From: Argyresthia goedartella
Taxonomy: Eukaryota > Arthropoda > Insecta > Lepidoptera > Argyresthiidae
Direction: 5' to 3'
Length of the DNA stretch: 64,000 nucleotides
Assembly: GCA_949825045.1 (NCBI GenBank)
Contig: OX463829.1
Location: forward strand, 22,290,715-22,354,714
The notes under the pieces: generated by a model
Told to the model about the DNA's origin: nothing
Databases searched by the model: none
Seen by the model: only the letters and a program-made list of their open reading frames with translations
Part shown: positions 12,025 to 26,763 of the stretch, piece after piece
How the letters are laid out: every line of letters starts with the position of its first letter
Position numbering within the stretch: position 1 is the stretch's first letter
Made by a program: the position numbers and the translations under genes

Positions 12025-12429
12025 CTCCAAAACCAAAGCCTGTTTTGGAGTAGTGTATATTATAGACCCATCCGGTGCGGGGCGGCGGCCGTTCCTAGGT
12101 AAAACCTCTTTGTGTATGAACCTTTACACACATTGTCATTCATCATTACATATAGATGTAGACAAGTAAATCGTCATACAAAGAAGACCCATGCGCATAT
12201 TCATGAAATAACAGTATCAATGCTTTAAAAGTTAAGACTGTATCACTACTAATTTTTTATGGCAAGTATAGATATCTATTGATCTGTTCAACTCAAGCAA
12301 ACAATCCATTTAAAGTGCAAAAATATGAGATTTTTTCACACTTAATATAATTATCTGATGTCAAATCGCTACAACTTCCAAACCACCCGTAAATATTACT
12401 ATAGTTCTAAAACTTAACACAAGAATATT

Positions 12430-15336
<2,907 letters not shown>

Positions 15337-15339
15337 TCA

Positions 15340-16760
15340 TTAGTGTTTTTTTTTTTTCCGTCTTTATCCCTAAAGAAAGGCAATAGCAATCAAAGCCGTA
15401 CAGCCATGTCTTCAGTGTTTACATCTTCTTATTCCGTTACCGAGGTTTCGAAAGGCCGAAGCCAGGTCTTCCGTATTTCTTGTTTTTAAGGCCAAAGCCG
15501 AGTCTTCCGTAGTTCGTCATTAGTGAATTATCAATCGTAATTTCTCGGTAAGTTTTAATCAATCTATAGGGTCAATCAATCTATAAGAGGTGCGGAGGGA
15601 GAAAACACTTAAAATAATCACGATTGTACTTTTTCAGATAGTATTGCATTGTTTCAAATTGTTTTGTAGCTAGTTGTATGTATTGTCGTCTTCATCTAAT
15701 CATCTAAAGTGTTGACTCCGGCTACTACGTGTGGCGGCGATAGGTACACTAGATCATCCACACAAAAAAAACTATTCATTAACCGAGCGAGCGAAGGGCT
15801 CATTTCGACAAGATAGGAGGCCGATTTTGCTTTCGTCTGTCTCTATACGTGTCTGTCAGTTCCGGTCGATGGGTCACAGTTTTCAAGCGATCCTCACAAA
15901 ACTTGCCACACGTGTTCCTTGAATTAAAAGTTTTTTTTGCCGGGAGCTTTTCTCAATCTTCCCTTTGGGGGGGGGGGGGGGGGGGGGTATGACGTCATAA
16001 ATTTTTTGAATGTTTTTTTTTTTCTGTAACCTATCGTGTGGGGTATCAAATGAAAGGGCTTCATGAGCCGGTTCTAAAAATACTACACCAATACCTTATG
16101 GCCGCATGTTTTCTAAAAATCCTGGAAATATTTTCGGACGGATTTTAAGACGGATTAGTAAAGAGGATCTACACAGACCATGAGAGTGAGTGAAATAGAC
16201 TATAACCATTTTCGTGAAAAGTCAATGGATTGTATTTTAAATCACAAAATGTAGTTACAAAGTAAAATAGAAACACAAAAAGAAACAACTACGCGAATAA
16301 ACCACCCCGGGACATTGCCGAGGCTAAGGTTCCCATGACGCTTGCAGCATTTCCCCGCTGCACAGCCAGGGAGATCCTTTGCATCAGAAATGCCCCAGAG
16401 CGGTAGTCAAATCCTCTATCCCTTAGACGGCGCCCCAGATCCTTAATAAATATTTTCCCTTATTTCCCCCAAACCCCAGTCGTCTCGAGCGCAAGAGGCA
16501 CAAAGATGAAGCTTCCCGTGAGTGCGGCATACTTAAGGCACTTCTGTCTTGCGGCAGACTCGGCGGCTGCACCAGCGCGGGCCGCCGTCGACCCGCCCGT
16601 TTGTTTTGTTATGTTACAAAGTTATTGGTGCGGCTACTTTACTACTTGATTTTGATTGAATCTAAAATACTTATCTATAAATAGGTTCACAGTCCCCGCT
16701 GTTAGCGAGATCTACTGCCCACAGGGCCACTAGTAATATGAAATGTTGTTTTTTATTTTG
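15340..16760. other. repeat-derived non-coding stretch
   Basis: It contains a T-run near 15345, a diverged duplication near 15430/15490 (ccgaggtttcg, gccgagtcttccgta), a 21-G run, and a segment (16590-16640) also seen at 38820-38870. No coding exon is recognised. Confidence 0.4.
15967..15987 (+). repeat. homopolymer run of 21 G
   Basis: An uninterrupted G run. Its length is likely to be unreliable in the assembly and it could form a G-quadruplex. Confidence 0.9.
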
Positions 16761-16929
16761 TATTGTATTTATTTATTACTCATTTACAATAATCTCTTAT
16801 TCTAATACAATAGCCCCATAAAACTGCTTACGCCGTTTGATTGTGGGGTCGATGAGTCTCATTTTTATTTATTTTTTAAACATAAAAAGAAAGTACTTAT
16901 AAAATATTTTGTAGGTATAAAATGGAGTG

Positions 16930-18003
16930 TTAATTAAGCAAATATTTCTTTAACTTCGACGAAAACTTATGTCTATTTTTTTCTTGTCTAATATCCACAG
17001 GTAAAGTATTTAGAAGGTATGGAATACGCTTTTTGAGCGTCCTGTCGCCATAATAATTTATTACTCTGGGTACTTCATATTTACCCGTGGATATAGACCT
17101 ATTGAAATGTGCATGGGAGACTAGAGAGTGACTCTCTTGGCTGCCATGATTATTCATTAGAATTAAATATTTATGCTTTAATCTTACAGGTAAAATTTTA
17201 CAGATTTTGAATAACTTACTATAATCTATACTTACTTACTTACTTTCTCTCTCCCTTACAGCTGTTTTTTGTTTTCTTGTTAACTAATAATTTTAAAAAT
17301 CTAATTTGAAGTGACTCTAGTTTATCTAGATTAGTTTTGAAGGTAAGGCCATAGCAGTCAAGAGATTAACTTAGTATTCAATCTACTAGACTTAAATAGA
17401 GGCATTTTAAGATATTAAGACGAACTTGAAAACTAAGATGGTAAAATTTACCAAGTAGTACTCTAAGCTTACCACATACAAAGTCAACATGGGAAGACCA
17501 TGAGAAGTTTTCTTCTACTTTCATGCCGAGATAGGTAACGCAATTAACTCTTTTTATTGGTTTACAAATACAGTTATGATGATTTATAAGTATGCATTCA
17601 AAACTATGGGTTATAATGGGGGGACATATTTCAGATTGGCTTATGTAAGGCGAGTGTATGATTAACAATTTGGTTTTATCTGCATTAAGGACGATACCGT
17701 TGTCGTGAGACCACTTAACTACAGCGTCTACATCCTGCTGCACGAGGCGGCAGGTTTCTGCGAGGTCGGTGCCGGCGCGGAGCGGGCATAGGCCAAATTG
17801 TATAGGTAGTTATGTAATGTGATTAGCAATTCGTTAATATGTTTTTTCAGGGATCTTATATTAATATGGACTAAGCTAAAGTTTTGTTTAATTCGTATTG
17901 GAATAAAGTTATCTAAACTTGTAACTATAGTAGCATCAATCAAATTATCATTAATCATTTCAATATCATCTAATTTAGCCACTAATTGGAGCATTTGTAA
18001 CAA
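16930..18003 (-). pseudogene. CR1 ORF2 remnants (endonuclease start, RT end)
   Basis: At 18003-17800 the frame reads like the start of a LINE endonuclease (LVHINIRSLKKHI). At 17743-17378 it resumes in the reverse-transcriptase thumb (WSHDNGIVLNADKTK, VTYLGMKV). At 17157-16930 the terminal domain (RVINYYGDRTLKKRIPY) is present. The endonuclease core and the RT palm with the catalytic aspartates are missing. Confidence 0.7.
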
Positions 18004-18030
18004 ATATGTTAGAACAAAATACCTATAGGT

Positions 18031-18543
18031 TTATGTTTGATGATTCACTTTTTGATCAGATTGGTCACTCTCAGCTCTCACCCATACAGTTTTATCGCCA
18101 TCTTTCTTCTTTACCAGGATCTTCCCGTTAGCAACCCAGATGTACTTCCATTTACCGTGTAGCTGTTTCTTGGTATTCCATAGTAACTCCCTGGTAGCTT
18201 TGATCAGATCTTCGTTGATATAGACCTTGCTTTGTAGTGAACCTCCGGTGATAGTGCTGCTGGTGATCTTGGCGAGCTTCTTACGTTGTGAGAGCCAGGC
18301 GTCGCGCTCGTTCTTACCGGCGGTGGCCTTGAACCCGACCAGGATCGGTGCCGGCTTGCCGCTGGTGTTTCGCTGCTGACGACGGCTGACCCACTGGATA
18401 TCCGTGCTGCTCACGTTGATCAGCTCCCCTATTTTGTTCTCTACTTCACGCACGTTCCACCAGGGAGGAGCTCCACTCCGGCGATGTTTCGGCGGGAAGT
18501 TTGGTCGTAGTCTTGTACTTTTTGCTCCAAGGCAATGTTGCAC
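18031..18543 (-). pseudogene. CR1 ORF1, C-terminal FP-like domain
   Basis: It contains PILVGFKATAGKNERDAW, GGSLQSKVYINEDLI, and a KYIWVANGKILVKKKDG block. This is the baculovirus-FP-like domain found in lepidopteran LINE ORF1 proteins. It continues the protein of 18557-18916 after a frameshift. Confidence 0.75.
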
Positions 18544-18556
18544 TTCTCTAGGTATA

Positions 18557-18916
18557 CTAGCTTGTTATTGATGCTGGCGACATTCTTATCAAGCTCCGCG
18601 ATTTTTTGTTTGACTGTTCGTGCTCAGTAATGAGAGCGTCATATTTATCGGACAACAGGCTCATGCTGGTTTTGATTGAATCCAGTTGGCTTCGTAATGC
18701 TGGAATTCCGCTAACCTTTCTTTGAATATATTTTAAGATTTTCTCGAAGTCACGTTTTACTGCGTCTGGTTCTTGTTCATCTTCAGCTAAGACCTGCTCA
18801 CATCCATTACAGTAAATATGTTCTACTCCGGCTCTCATATCAGCAAGCAAGCCCCTAACACAAGCTCTGTGGAACTTTTCATGGCACCCCTGGCACAAGA
18901 AATGGGATCCATTCAT
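18557..18916 (-). pseudogene. CR1 ORF1, N-terminal PHD-like zinc finger and coiled coil
   Basis: Cysteines and a histidine are spaced like a PHD/RING finger (LCQGCHEKFHRACVRG, YCNGCEQ). They are followed by a Leu/Ile/Lys-rich helical stretch. This is the usual N-terminal half of lepidopteran CR1 ORF1, which binds LINE RNA. A frameshift near 18550 separates it from its C-terminal half. Confidence 0.75.
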
Positions 18917-18960
18917 CGATAACGCTTTATTACATTTAGGTCACTCCATTTTATCCAAAA

Positions 18961-20160
18961 AGGTTAGTAATCTACACACGTTAATGGCGGCGGAGCGCGG
19001 GCGCAGTGTCCTTGATACGCGCGTGCACTCGACGACGCTCCGAGCGAGACTGTTTATTTGCAAACGCTCCGGTTTTGCATCTTCTAAGTTCTAACCTAAC
19101 CAATAACCCAAATTTTAGCCAGAATTACCTACTCTAGCCAAATTTGACTCAAAAAATATAAAGCTACAATTTTTTTTTATTTTAATTTTTTATTTTATTT
19201 TACATTTTTAGGAGAGGTAACAGCTTTACTCACTAAATACAAAACACTAACTAAAGAGCTAATAATAACCTCCCATAATTATTTTACTACACGCAAAACG
19301 TTCTTGCATTGAAGTTTTAAATTAATGTAAATAATCACACAAAGAATTTGTAAAAATACACCTAACTTTTTAGTCAGAACTACACGGTGAAGTACAATTA
19401 CGTGATTTAGGAAAATATCTACTTACAGCAATATTAGCAAATAATAATATGAAGATATCATTATTCACTAAACAGTAATACAATCGACTGTCAAACACAA
19501 AATAATTGAGTTTCATTTCACGTAAGTCGTTGAATTTTAATTTTTAATCGTAATTATATAAAACCGAGTCTGCGGCAATAAAAAAATAAGCTAAAATGCT
19601 ACAAGACCGCATAGAAAGCTCTCCCCAAACCTTCGACGTAAACCGACGAAAAATAACTTTAAAAACACAAAACAGTTCTGGCAAATAATTAATAGATTAT
19701 ACGGTAGTTTCTATGTCACTAATTTAATTAATAAGTTACAATGGGCAATTTGGACTAGGCAGCGGCCACTAACAAAACATATATATCATATGTGTTTTGT
19801 TATGCCCTGTCGAATGATATATATATATTGTATGACGGCACAACATAATAAACAATACATTGTATGACGCCAACTCTGTACGTTATTTAGGGGACGGATT
19901 ATTCGACTTCAAATATGACCATATAACCCACTTTTTTGACATGCTTTAATTCATTTTTAAACTACTTCTAGGCCCTATTTGGTTAGGATTTCGTCTTTTT
20001 ACTGAAAAAAATATGCCCCATATCGTTTGGGAGCGTTAGAATACAAAATACGCGGCGATATCTATATCTAGTCAAAAGTGTTCGATCCTGATGGCAAAAA
20101 ATGCTATTCTGGCTGTGGCTAAATCAGTTTGTAAAAGATGCCACTTTTGGGTAGGTACCT
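18961..20160. other. gene-free stretch
   Basis: AT-rich, with no coding exon recognised. A small segment at 19066-19165 shares pieces with 14020-14065 (same strand) and 14680-14720 (inverted). A short palindrome around aaaacatatatatcatatg lies near 19776. Confidence 0.4.
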
Positions 20161-20239
20161 ACAATTGAATATGTCGCACGGCGCCGTGTCGTTATTGTGT
20201 CGCTTGCGTAGTTAACGGATAAGTGGTTTTGAGTAATTA

Positions 20240-20503
20240 AAACTAAATAGCTTTCTTATTCATCATTTATTTCATCATCTGGATCAGCGTACTCTATAAC
20301 AAAATCGTCTAAAAAGGTGCAGTTTATTGCAAAGTTCCTTGGTGCCGTGCCCATCCTAAATACCATACAATATATATTACATGGGCATAGCAACCTAAAG
20401 TTGGTTTGCTAGTGAGACAAGTACAATAGTGTTCACAAACGCATTGCCTACCAGCGCACGATGGATCTACTATTATATAGACATTATATTGACATGCGTT
20501 GGT
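20240..20503 (-). pseudogene. C-terminal SWIM-type end of a DNA transposase
   Basis: The minus strand reads a CEHYCTC...TLGCYAHVIYIVWYLGWARHQ segment, the Cx(n)C-type zinc finger seen at the end of some animal transposases. A stop and an acidic tail follow. The upstream part is cut off at 20504 by the LTR-like insertion and is not found on the other side. Confidence 0.5.
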
Positions 20504-21760
20504 TGTCGTGTGAGGATACGAACCTAACCAGAACCTAACAGAAAACAACAACCAGAATAAAATTTAGAGTGACAGTTTATTGGTTATTTACAGTGAAGTA
20601 ATTTAAAAAAATGAAAGGAAGATGAGGATGAATGAGATGAGACAGGTTTTATAAAATACAGATGTCTGGATAGAAAGAAGGAAGCGGAGAACACGGAGAG
20701 AAGTAGACCGGTGGGGCGATGACCAGGATGCAGGTGTATTTGTTGTTGTAGATGTTGTTGAAATCGTCGTTGTAGGAACGGTAGCGGCGTACTTGTAGCT
20801 ACGGCTCGCTGGATCCCTTTGTAGAAATCGTCGTTGTAGGAACGGTAGCGGCGTACTTGTAGCTACGGCTCGCTGGATCCCGTTGTAGAAATCATCGTTG
20901 TAGGAACGGTAGCGGCGTACTTGTAGTTACGGCTCGCAGGATCCCGTTGTAGAAATCGTCGTTGTAGGAACGGTAGCGGCGTACTTGTAGCTACGGCTCG
21001 CTGGATCCCGTTGTAGAAAGGATTGTTTGAAGGGAGATTTTGAAGGCTCGCAGGATCCCGGGGTAGTGCGACCCCGGGATAAGGCCTTTAAGTGGTACTT
21101 CCAGTTCAGAAGCTGACGTGAGACTCTCGAATTTCAGAAATGTTCCGCTTTTATACCCTTTTTGGAGAGTTCTAAAAATTATTTAAATTAAACGTAATTT
21201 TTGTGAGTGGCCAAGAGAGAAAAAGTATTTTTGTAAAAGTATTGCAGCAAACATATCAGACCGCTAACGAGTTTGAATGGGCATTGCCATGACAACCAGA
21301 TAAACAAAGGCGTCAACCAATGTCAAAGTTTAGTTTCAGGCTCGTAATACGAAAAACAACAATAAAACCATGAAGTAAATTACATAACAGTGAAAGGAAA
21401 AAAGGTAGCGCACCAGCGCGCACGAAGCCCGAGATTGCAGAGTTTCGGAGAAAGCCAAAAACAAGGTCATCAAAGGTAAACCCCTTCCCTATCGATTTAC
21501 AAGAGCTGATAGTATGAAAATACAAAGCAAAAATGATTTGTTAATGTATTCTTATGGTTTTACAGTTTACGTTACAGGGTCCTATGGAAATAAAGGTGAC
21601 ACCAAATCTCAGACTGTACAGCTCAGCAAGCATCCAGCGTAATAGAGCAAGCAAGGACAGAAGCAGTTACCAAAGCTTCTTTAAGTTTCTCGAAAGCAGC
21701 TGCAGCCTTGGAACTTTTAAGACATTCAAGAAAATAGCACGTAAGTAGCATAACACTACA
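20504..21760 (+). repeat. solo-LTR-like repeat, copy A (1257 bp)
   Basis: It starts tgtcgtgtgagg and ends taacactaca (TG...CA). The flanks are tggt and ttgt, an imperfect 4-bp duplication. It is similar end to end to copy B at 24314-25410. There are four copies of a ~64-bp tandem unit inside, a gatcccggggt...accccgggat palindrome near 21050, and an AATAAA-rich 3' part. No retroelement coding region lies next to it, so a solo LTR is the simplest reading. Confidence 0.6.
20754..21010 (+). repeat. four tandem copies of a ~64-bp unit
   Basis: Unit core cgttgtaggaacggtagcgg, followed by gtacttgtagctacggctcg and ggatccc. The units are nearly identical. The related copy B has two shorter (~58-bp) units at about 24550-24680. 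Confidence 0.85.
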
Positions 21761-21939
21761 TTGTATGCCTTGATTGACTGTCTTGAATTTCCTTTGTAAG
21801 TGGTTACTAGACGTACCCAAACACTTAAAAAAACTCCGATAACCTATTTAGGTTACTAGGCTTGAAAATATGTAAAAACTATTTCTAGAAGAGAACAACA
21901 CAATGCTAAATAGTTTTGTTATATGCAGGACGAGCATTA

Positions 21940-22490
21940 CTTCGGCTTACTTAACGGACTTTGTGAACTTTGTGAATCGGATTTAAGGTTGGACAAACGA
22001 ACTGACGTACATAACGGCTTTTAAGATTTTGTGTATTGTACTTTGTTTGAAACTGTTTACTTTTGCCGGCTTTTTTGCCTATACATGCAATCATCATCTC
22101 ATCGATGCTAAATTTATTCTCCTTTTCTTGGGCTAGGCAGTTTTTGAGAATCTTTTCGGCAACAGGGCGAATTTTATAATATCTGTCCGAGTTCTCCTGG
22201 CTGTTGTCGGCAAAGTGGATAAAGCGTCTTATTTTTTCAAATCTATTCAGCGGCATCAAATCCGCAACTCTGTGGTATCTCATTGCTATGCTCCAGTAGT
22301 CACGGTAAGATGGCATACAACACCCATGATTATGAGTATTGCTATAAAGTCTTTCAATTGACTCACTGTCAGTTGTAATGATCTACCCGTCTGTTCGACA
22401 GAATACAAATTTGTTTGTTCTACAATATCATCGTAGATGTCAGGCGTGAAGAAGAGATCGAAATACGATAATGCGGAAGAGTCTGGCATA
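21940..22490 (-). pseudogene. piggyBac transposase fragment
   Basis: Two overlapping minus-strand frames give the N-terminal part of the DDE_Tnp_1_7 domain: YFDLFFTPDIYDDIV and QTNLYS, then after a frameshift RDYWSIAMRY, NRFEKIRRFIHFADN and FSIDEMM. It stops before the later catalytic region. Piggybac-like elements use a TTAA target. No intact ends are seen. Confidence 0.8.
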
Positions 22491-24020
22491 TCTGAGCGAC
22501 TCGCAACACGGATTCAGGAGCCGCCGCACGGTAAACACCAACTTACTGACTTTAGTTGAGATTGTGTCGGAGTGCATGTCAGGTGGACATCGCCTATATG
22601 GACTTCCGTAAGGCGTTCGACAGTGTCGATAATGACGTCCTTATGACGAAGTTATATGCCATTGGATTTGCCCCAAGGCTGGTTTTCTTCGCTGACTACA
22701 TGAAGGACCGCCAGCAATATGTGCGACACGGCTGTTTCGAGTCCCGTCCGTACCATACACGGTCGAGCGTTAGTCAAGGGTCTATTCTGGGTCCGTTGTT
22801 ATTTATCATTATGATAAATGACCTGGAATTAGACCTCAAATACGCCAATTGCCTTCTGTATGCCGACGATCTGAAACTGATACTTCCCGTAAGTTCAGAG
22901 GATGATTGTGGTTTGCTGCAAGAAGATCTTGATGCGGTCTATAGGTGGAGTGTGAACAACAAACTCCTATTCAATACTGCTAAGTGTTATTTAATGTCTT
23001 TCACGCGCTCTTCTCAGCCTATCAGTGCAACTTATACGCTCGGTATGGAGTCTATGACTCGAGTGTATTCAATTAAGGACCTCGGTGTTACTTCGATCCT
23101 AAACTTATATTCAACGAGCACATGAGCACTTTGGCCAAGGAATGCTTTAAAAGATTGGGATTTGTAATTCGGAATAGTAAGGGATTCCAGAACCTGGGTG
23201 TGGTCCAGCTCCTTCACACGGCCTTAGTGAGAACCAAACTTGAATCTAGCTCAGTTGTTTGGAATCCGCACGAAAGCTCATACGTCGCTATGCTCGAGAA
23301 GGTACACAAAGCTTTCCTACGATACCTATATAAGAGGAAATTTAGGTACTAGCCTTACCTTTATCCATCCGCTTTTATATTGGGTATGCTCGGATACAAC
23401 TCACTAGAGGTCAGACCTAATACCGAGCAGCTTCTGAATGTTTGTCGATTGTTGCGAGGCGACAGTGACTGTGTCGCGCTTGTCGGTTCGGTATACGCGC
23501 TATTCGTGCCCGACAAATGTGTCCGCGCGCGCATTCACGAGCTGTTAGCGGGTGGCACGCACCGCACGGTGGCGCGCCAGCAGTCTCCGCTGGTGAGGGC
23601 TCGGGACAGTCTCAACGCTCTGTTGGCTGCAGCGCCACTGACTGATCTGTTTGGTGATTCATGGAGGCATATTGTGCGAGATAGTGGCAGGTTCTACGAG
23701 AAGAATGTGTGATGTTGCAATTTAAACTCATTGTATTGAAATTTTATCTGACTTTGATCTAATTTTATTTTATTGACATTAGTCTAATTTTATTTTATTG
23801 ACATTATATTGGGTGATAAGCAAATTGTATTTTTGATTGTATCGAAATTCTATCTGATATTGATCTAATTTTATTTTATTGGCATTATTCTAATTTTATT
23901 CTATTGACATTGTGCAAATTGTATTTTTATCATGTTTTAGATTTTATATGTGTTCTGTATAACGCCTTGGATTGTTATCTGTAAAGTTGTACACTAAGAT
24001 GGAATAAATATAAAAATATA
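22491..24020 (+). pseudogene. LINE 3' end (Jockey/CR1-group reverse transcriptase)
   Basis: The element is 5' truncated at the piggyBac fragment. It begins in RT motif 2 (SQHGFRS), shifts frame near 22575, then shows MDFRKAFDSV, SVSQGSILGPLLF and LLYADDLKL with the catalytic DD. A second frameshift lies near 23095 and an in-frame TAG at 23350. Thumb and tail sequences run to 23712. The 3' UTR contains a repeated ctaattttattttattgacatt segment (23755-23910) and ends in an A-rich ggaataaatataaaaatat tail near 24020. Confidence 0.8.
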
Positions 24021-24313
24021 TCAATTTAAAAAAATATATGACTCCACTTCTTTATAAAATGTACCTAATGTTACTTACCTCATATACAGCGTTGCAAAAC
24101 CTACCGATTTTTCGGTAGATCTCCCGATATTAGCCCTCGTTTACCGAAATACCGATTACGAAGGCATGTCTACCGATTTTTTAGTAGATAGTTTTTTTAG
24201 CCAATTTTTAACCAGCTTAACAAAGAAATGCAAGCAGAGGGTGCTAGAATTCACATTTTATACTCGCACGTGTGTGCATCCTTGAAAACTCTGTTAGACT
24301 GTTTTTTAAAGAG

Positions 24314-25410
24314 TGTCGTGTGAGGATACGAACCTAACCAGAACCTAACAGAAAACAACCAGAATAAAATTTTAGAGTGACAGTTTATTGGTTATTTACA
24401 ATGAATTAATTTAAAAAAAATGAAAAGAAGATGAAGATGAATGAGGTGAAACAGGTTTTATAAAATACAGATGTCTGGATAGAAAGAAGGAAGCGGAGAA
24501 CACGAAGAGAAGTAGACCAGTGGGGTGATGACCAGGTTGCGGCGTATTTGTAGTTGTAGATGTTGTTGAAATCGTTGTTGTAGGAACGATAGCGGCGTAG
24601 GCACGGCTCGCAGAATCCCGTTGTAGAAATCTTCGTTGTAGGAACGGTAGCGGCGTAGGCACGGCTCGCAGAATCCCGTTGTTTGAAGATTGATTTGAAG
24701 GTTTTGAGGGAGTTTGAAGGCTCGCAGGATCCCGGGGTTGAGCGACCCCGGGATAAGGCCTTTAACTGGTACTTTCAGTTCAGAAGCTGACGTGAGACTC
24801 TCGAATTTCAGAAATGTTCCGCTTCTATACCCTTTTTGGAGAGTTCTAAAAATTATTTAAATTAAACGTAGTTTTTGTGAGTGGCCAAGAGATAAAGAGT
24901 ATTTTAGTAAAAGTATTAAAGTAAACATATCAGACCGCTAACGAGTTTGAATGGGCATTGCCATGACAACCAGATAAACAAAGACGTCAACAAACGTCAA
25001 AGTTTTGTTTCAGGCTCGTAATACGGAAAACCAACAATCAAACCATGAAGTAAATGAAGTAACCATGAATATAAAAAAGTAGCGCACCAGCGCGCACGAA
25101 GCCCGAGATTGCAGAGTTTCGGAGAAAGCCAAAAACAAGGTCACCAAAGGTAAGCTGCTTCGCTATCGATTTAGAAGTGCTGATAGCATGAAAATGCAGA
25201 GCGAACATGATTTATTAATGTGTTCTTATGGTTTAAAACGTTACAGGGTCCTATGGAAATAAAGGTGATGACAAATAGTAAGCTGCACAGCTCACCAAGT
25301 ATCCAGCGTAATAGAGCAAGCACCCTGAAGGACAAACAAAAAGGACTGATTGTGGAGCTGGATTTAAGGGAAAGGAAGCAAGAATAGCATGTAAGTAGCA
25401 TAACACTACA
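24314..25410 (+). repeat. solo-LTR-like repeat, copy B (1097 bp)
   Basis: TG...CA ends as in copy A, with a perfect 4-bp target duplication AGAG (24310-24313 and 25411-25414). It interrupts the hAT transposase coding region: transposase-like codons (NKEMQAEGARIHILYSRV) lie just left at about 24210-24310 and resume just right. Confidence 0.75.
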
Positions 25411-26108
25411 AGAGGTCTTACTTGAATGCAACTAACATTGAAGATGTGAACTTTAAAAATCCTCATAACTTTTTGGATATACATGAGATGTACTTTGGAG
25501 CAAAAGTTATGGATACTTTACTGAATAATAACAGTTTGACTGCAGATCAGTTGAATTTATTTCGAACAAGATGTCTACAGTTTTATATTGAAGCTTCTGA
25601 GCAAATTATTCAAAGATTTCCCCTAAAAAACAACCCACTGAAAGACTTAAATGTTTTGGCTCCAGAAAATGTAAAAAAAGGAATTCACCCAAGTCTAATC
25701 CCACTCTGCAGAGCATTTCACGGACTCGTTGATGCGAAAGACTACCAGGACATAGATACACAGTGGCGCCTGCTTAGGAACACTCAAGAAATTAATATGT
25801 TTAAAGATGATGCCGAAGATTTCTGGGCAAATGTGGCTCAAATGAAAGGCGGTGACGGAACACCTTTATTCGGATTAGTGACTACATTCGTTTTTCATAT
25901 TTTATCTTTACCGCACTCATCTGCAAACGTGGAAAGGATTTTTTCTGCAGTAAATTTAATAAAAACTAAAAACCGCAACCGCCTGTCAACCGATGCCTTA
26001 GTTGGGCTTTTGCATGCAAAGAGACACATAGGCGATAAAAACTGCTATGATTTTAATATACCTAAAGCCATGTTCAGTAAAATTTCGTCTCAAGGATGGT
26101 ATAAATAA
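25411..26108 (+). pseudogene. hAT transposase C-terminal part
   Basis: The frame carries FLDIHEMYFGAKVMD and the hAT dimerisation block LPHSSANVERIFSAVN, then KTKNRNRLSTDALVGLL. It resembles the ZBED/ZNF862-like hAT group. The N-terminal BED finger and most of the DDE core are missing. The upstream codons lie at about 24210-24313, across the inserted LTR, so no intact product is expected. Confidence 0.82.
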
Positions 26109-26763
26109 TAATTTGTCAAAATTGATACAAATAAAAATCTACCGAAAACTACCGATTTTTTATTGGCAACCCTACCGAATTTATAATTCTTGGTTTTGCA
26201 ACGCCGCTCTTATATCCGCTCACTCGCTGTAGATTTTAGTCGTACCATAATCCTTATACCGCATTGTCGTCTTATAAAGCAAGTAAATACCACAAAAGTA
26301 CACGCAACTCTTTAACCAACCAATTAACCAACCTTCTGATAGGCAATACTTAATCGGTAAAAAATTAAAAAGAACAATTTAAATGTCGTAAATATGCAAA
26401 TCGCTAACATTTGTTTCGCTCATAAGTATGACCATACGCAAGTAATGTGGGAGGACTTCACGAGGACTGATGATTTTAGGCCTGCTTTTGAACTGCACGG
26501 AATAGGGATGGTTCCTTAAAAGTTGCTATTAGGCCTCCCGTTGTTGAGTGAGTCCGACTTTATATATTACCGGTTTCATCCTCGTAATAAACTTAGACAG
26601 ATAATTTAACGTTACAAGTTACATCCCTACAGTCGACCATTTTGATTTTCAATTTTTTTCATCGATTCTTCTCTGTGCGCGTCGCGTCGTCGTGTTCTGT
26701 GATTTCGCATTGGCGTTTTTTCCAGATTATTTATAATCGCAGCAGTCCCTCTTCATCTCTGCA

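Larger units (their letters stand above)
16760..18960 (-). mobile_element. CR1-type LINE with most of ORF2 deleted
   Basis: Read on the minus strand, the order is ORF1 (PHD-like finger, coiled coil, FP-like C-terminal domain), start of ORF2, a deletion, then the end of the reverse transcriptase and the C-terminal tail. The 3' end, near 16760, is T/A-rich in minus orientation. A 45-bp GC-rich patch at about 17745-17790 marks the deletion junction. Confidence 0.75.
24087..26206 (+). mobile_element. hAT transposon, 5'-deleted, split by a solo LTR
   Basis: Terminal inverted repeats cagcgttgcaaaacc (24087) and ggttttgcaacgccg (ending 26206) differ at one position. They are flanked by an 8-bp duplication, ctcatata/ctcttata, with one mismatch. 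Subterminal ctaccgat motifs occur at both ends. Only the C-terminal part of the transposase is present, so it is non-autonomous. Confidence 0.85.

Noticed and set aside
20754..21010. Regular repeats considered as a CRISPR-like array
   Set aside because: The units are contiguous ~64-bp tandem copies without spacers, in a eukaryotic LTR-like repeat.
20504..25410. The two solo-LTR-like repeats as the paired LTRs of one element
   Set aside because: Their flanking tetramers differ, copy B sits precisely inside a hAT, and the DNA between them is piggyBac and LINE debris.
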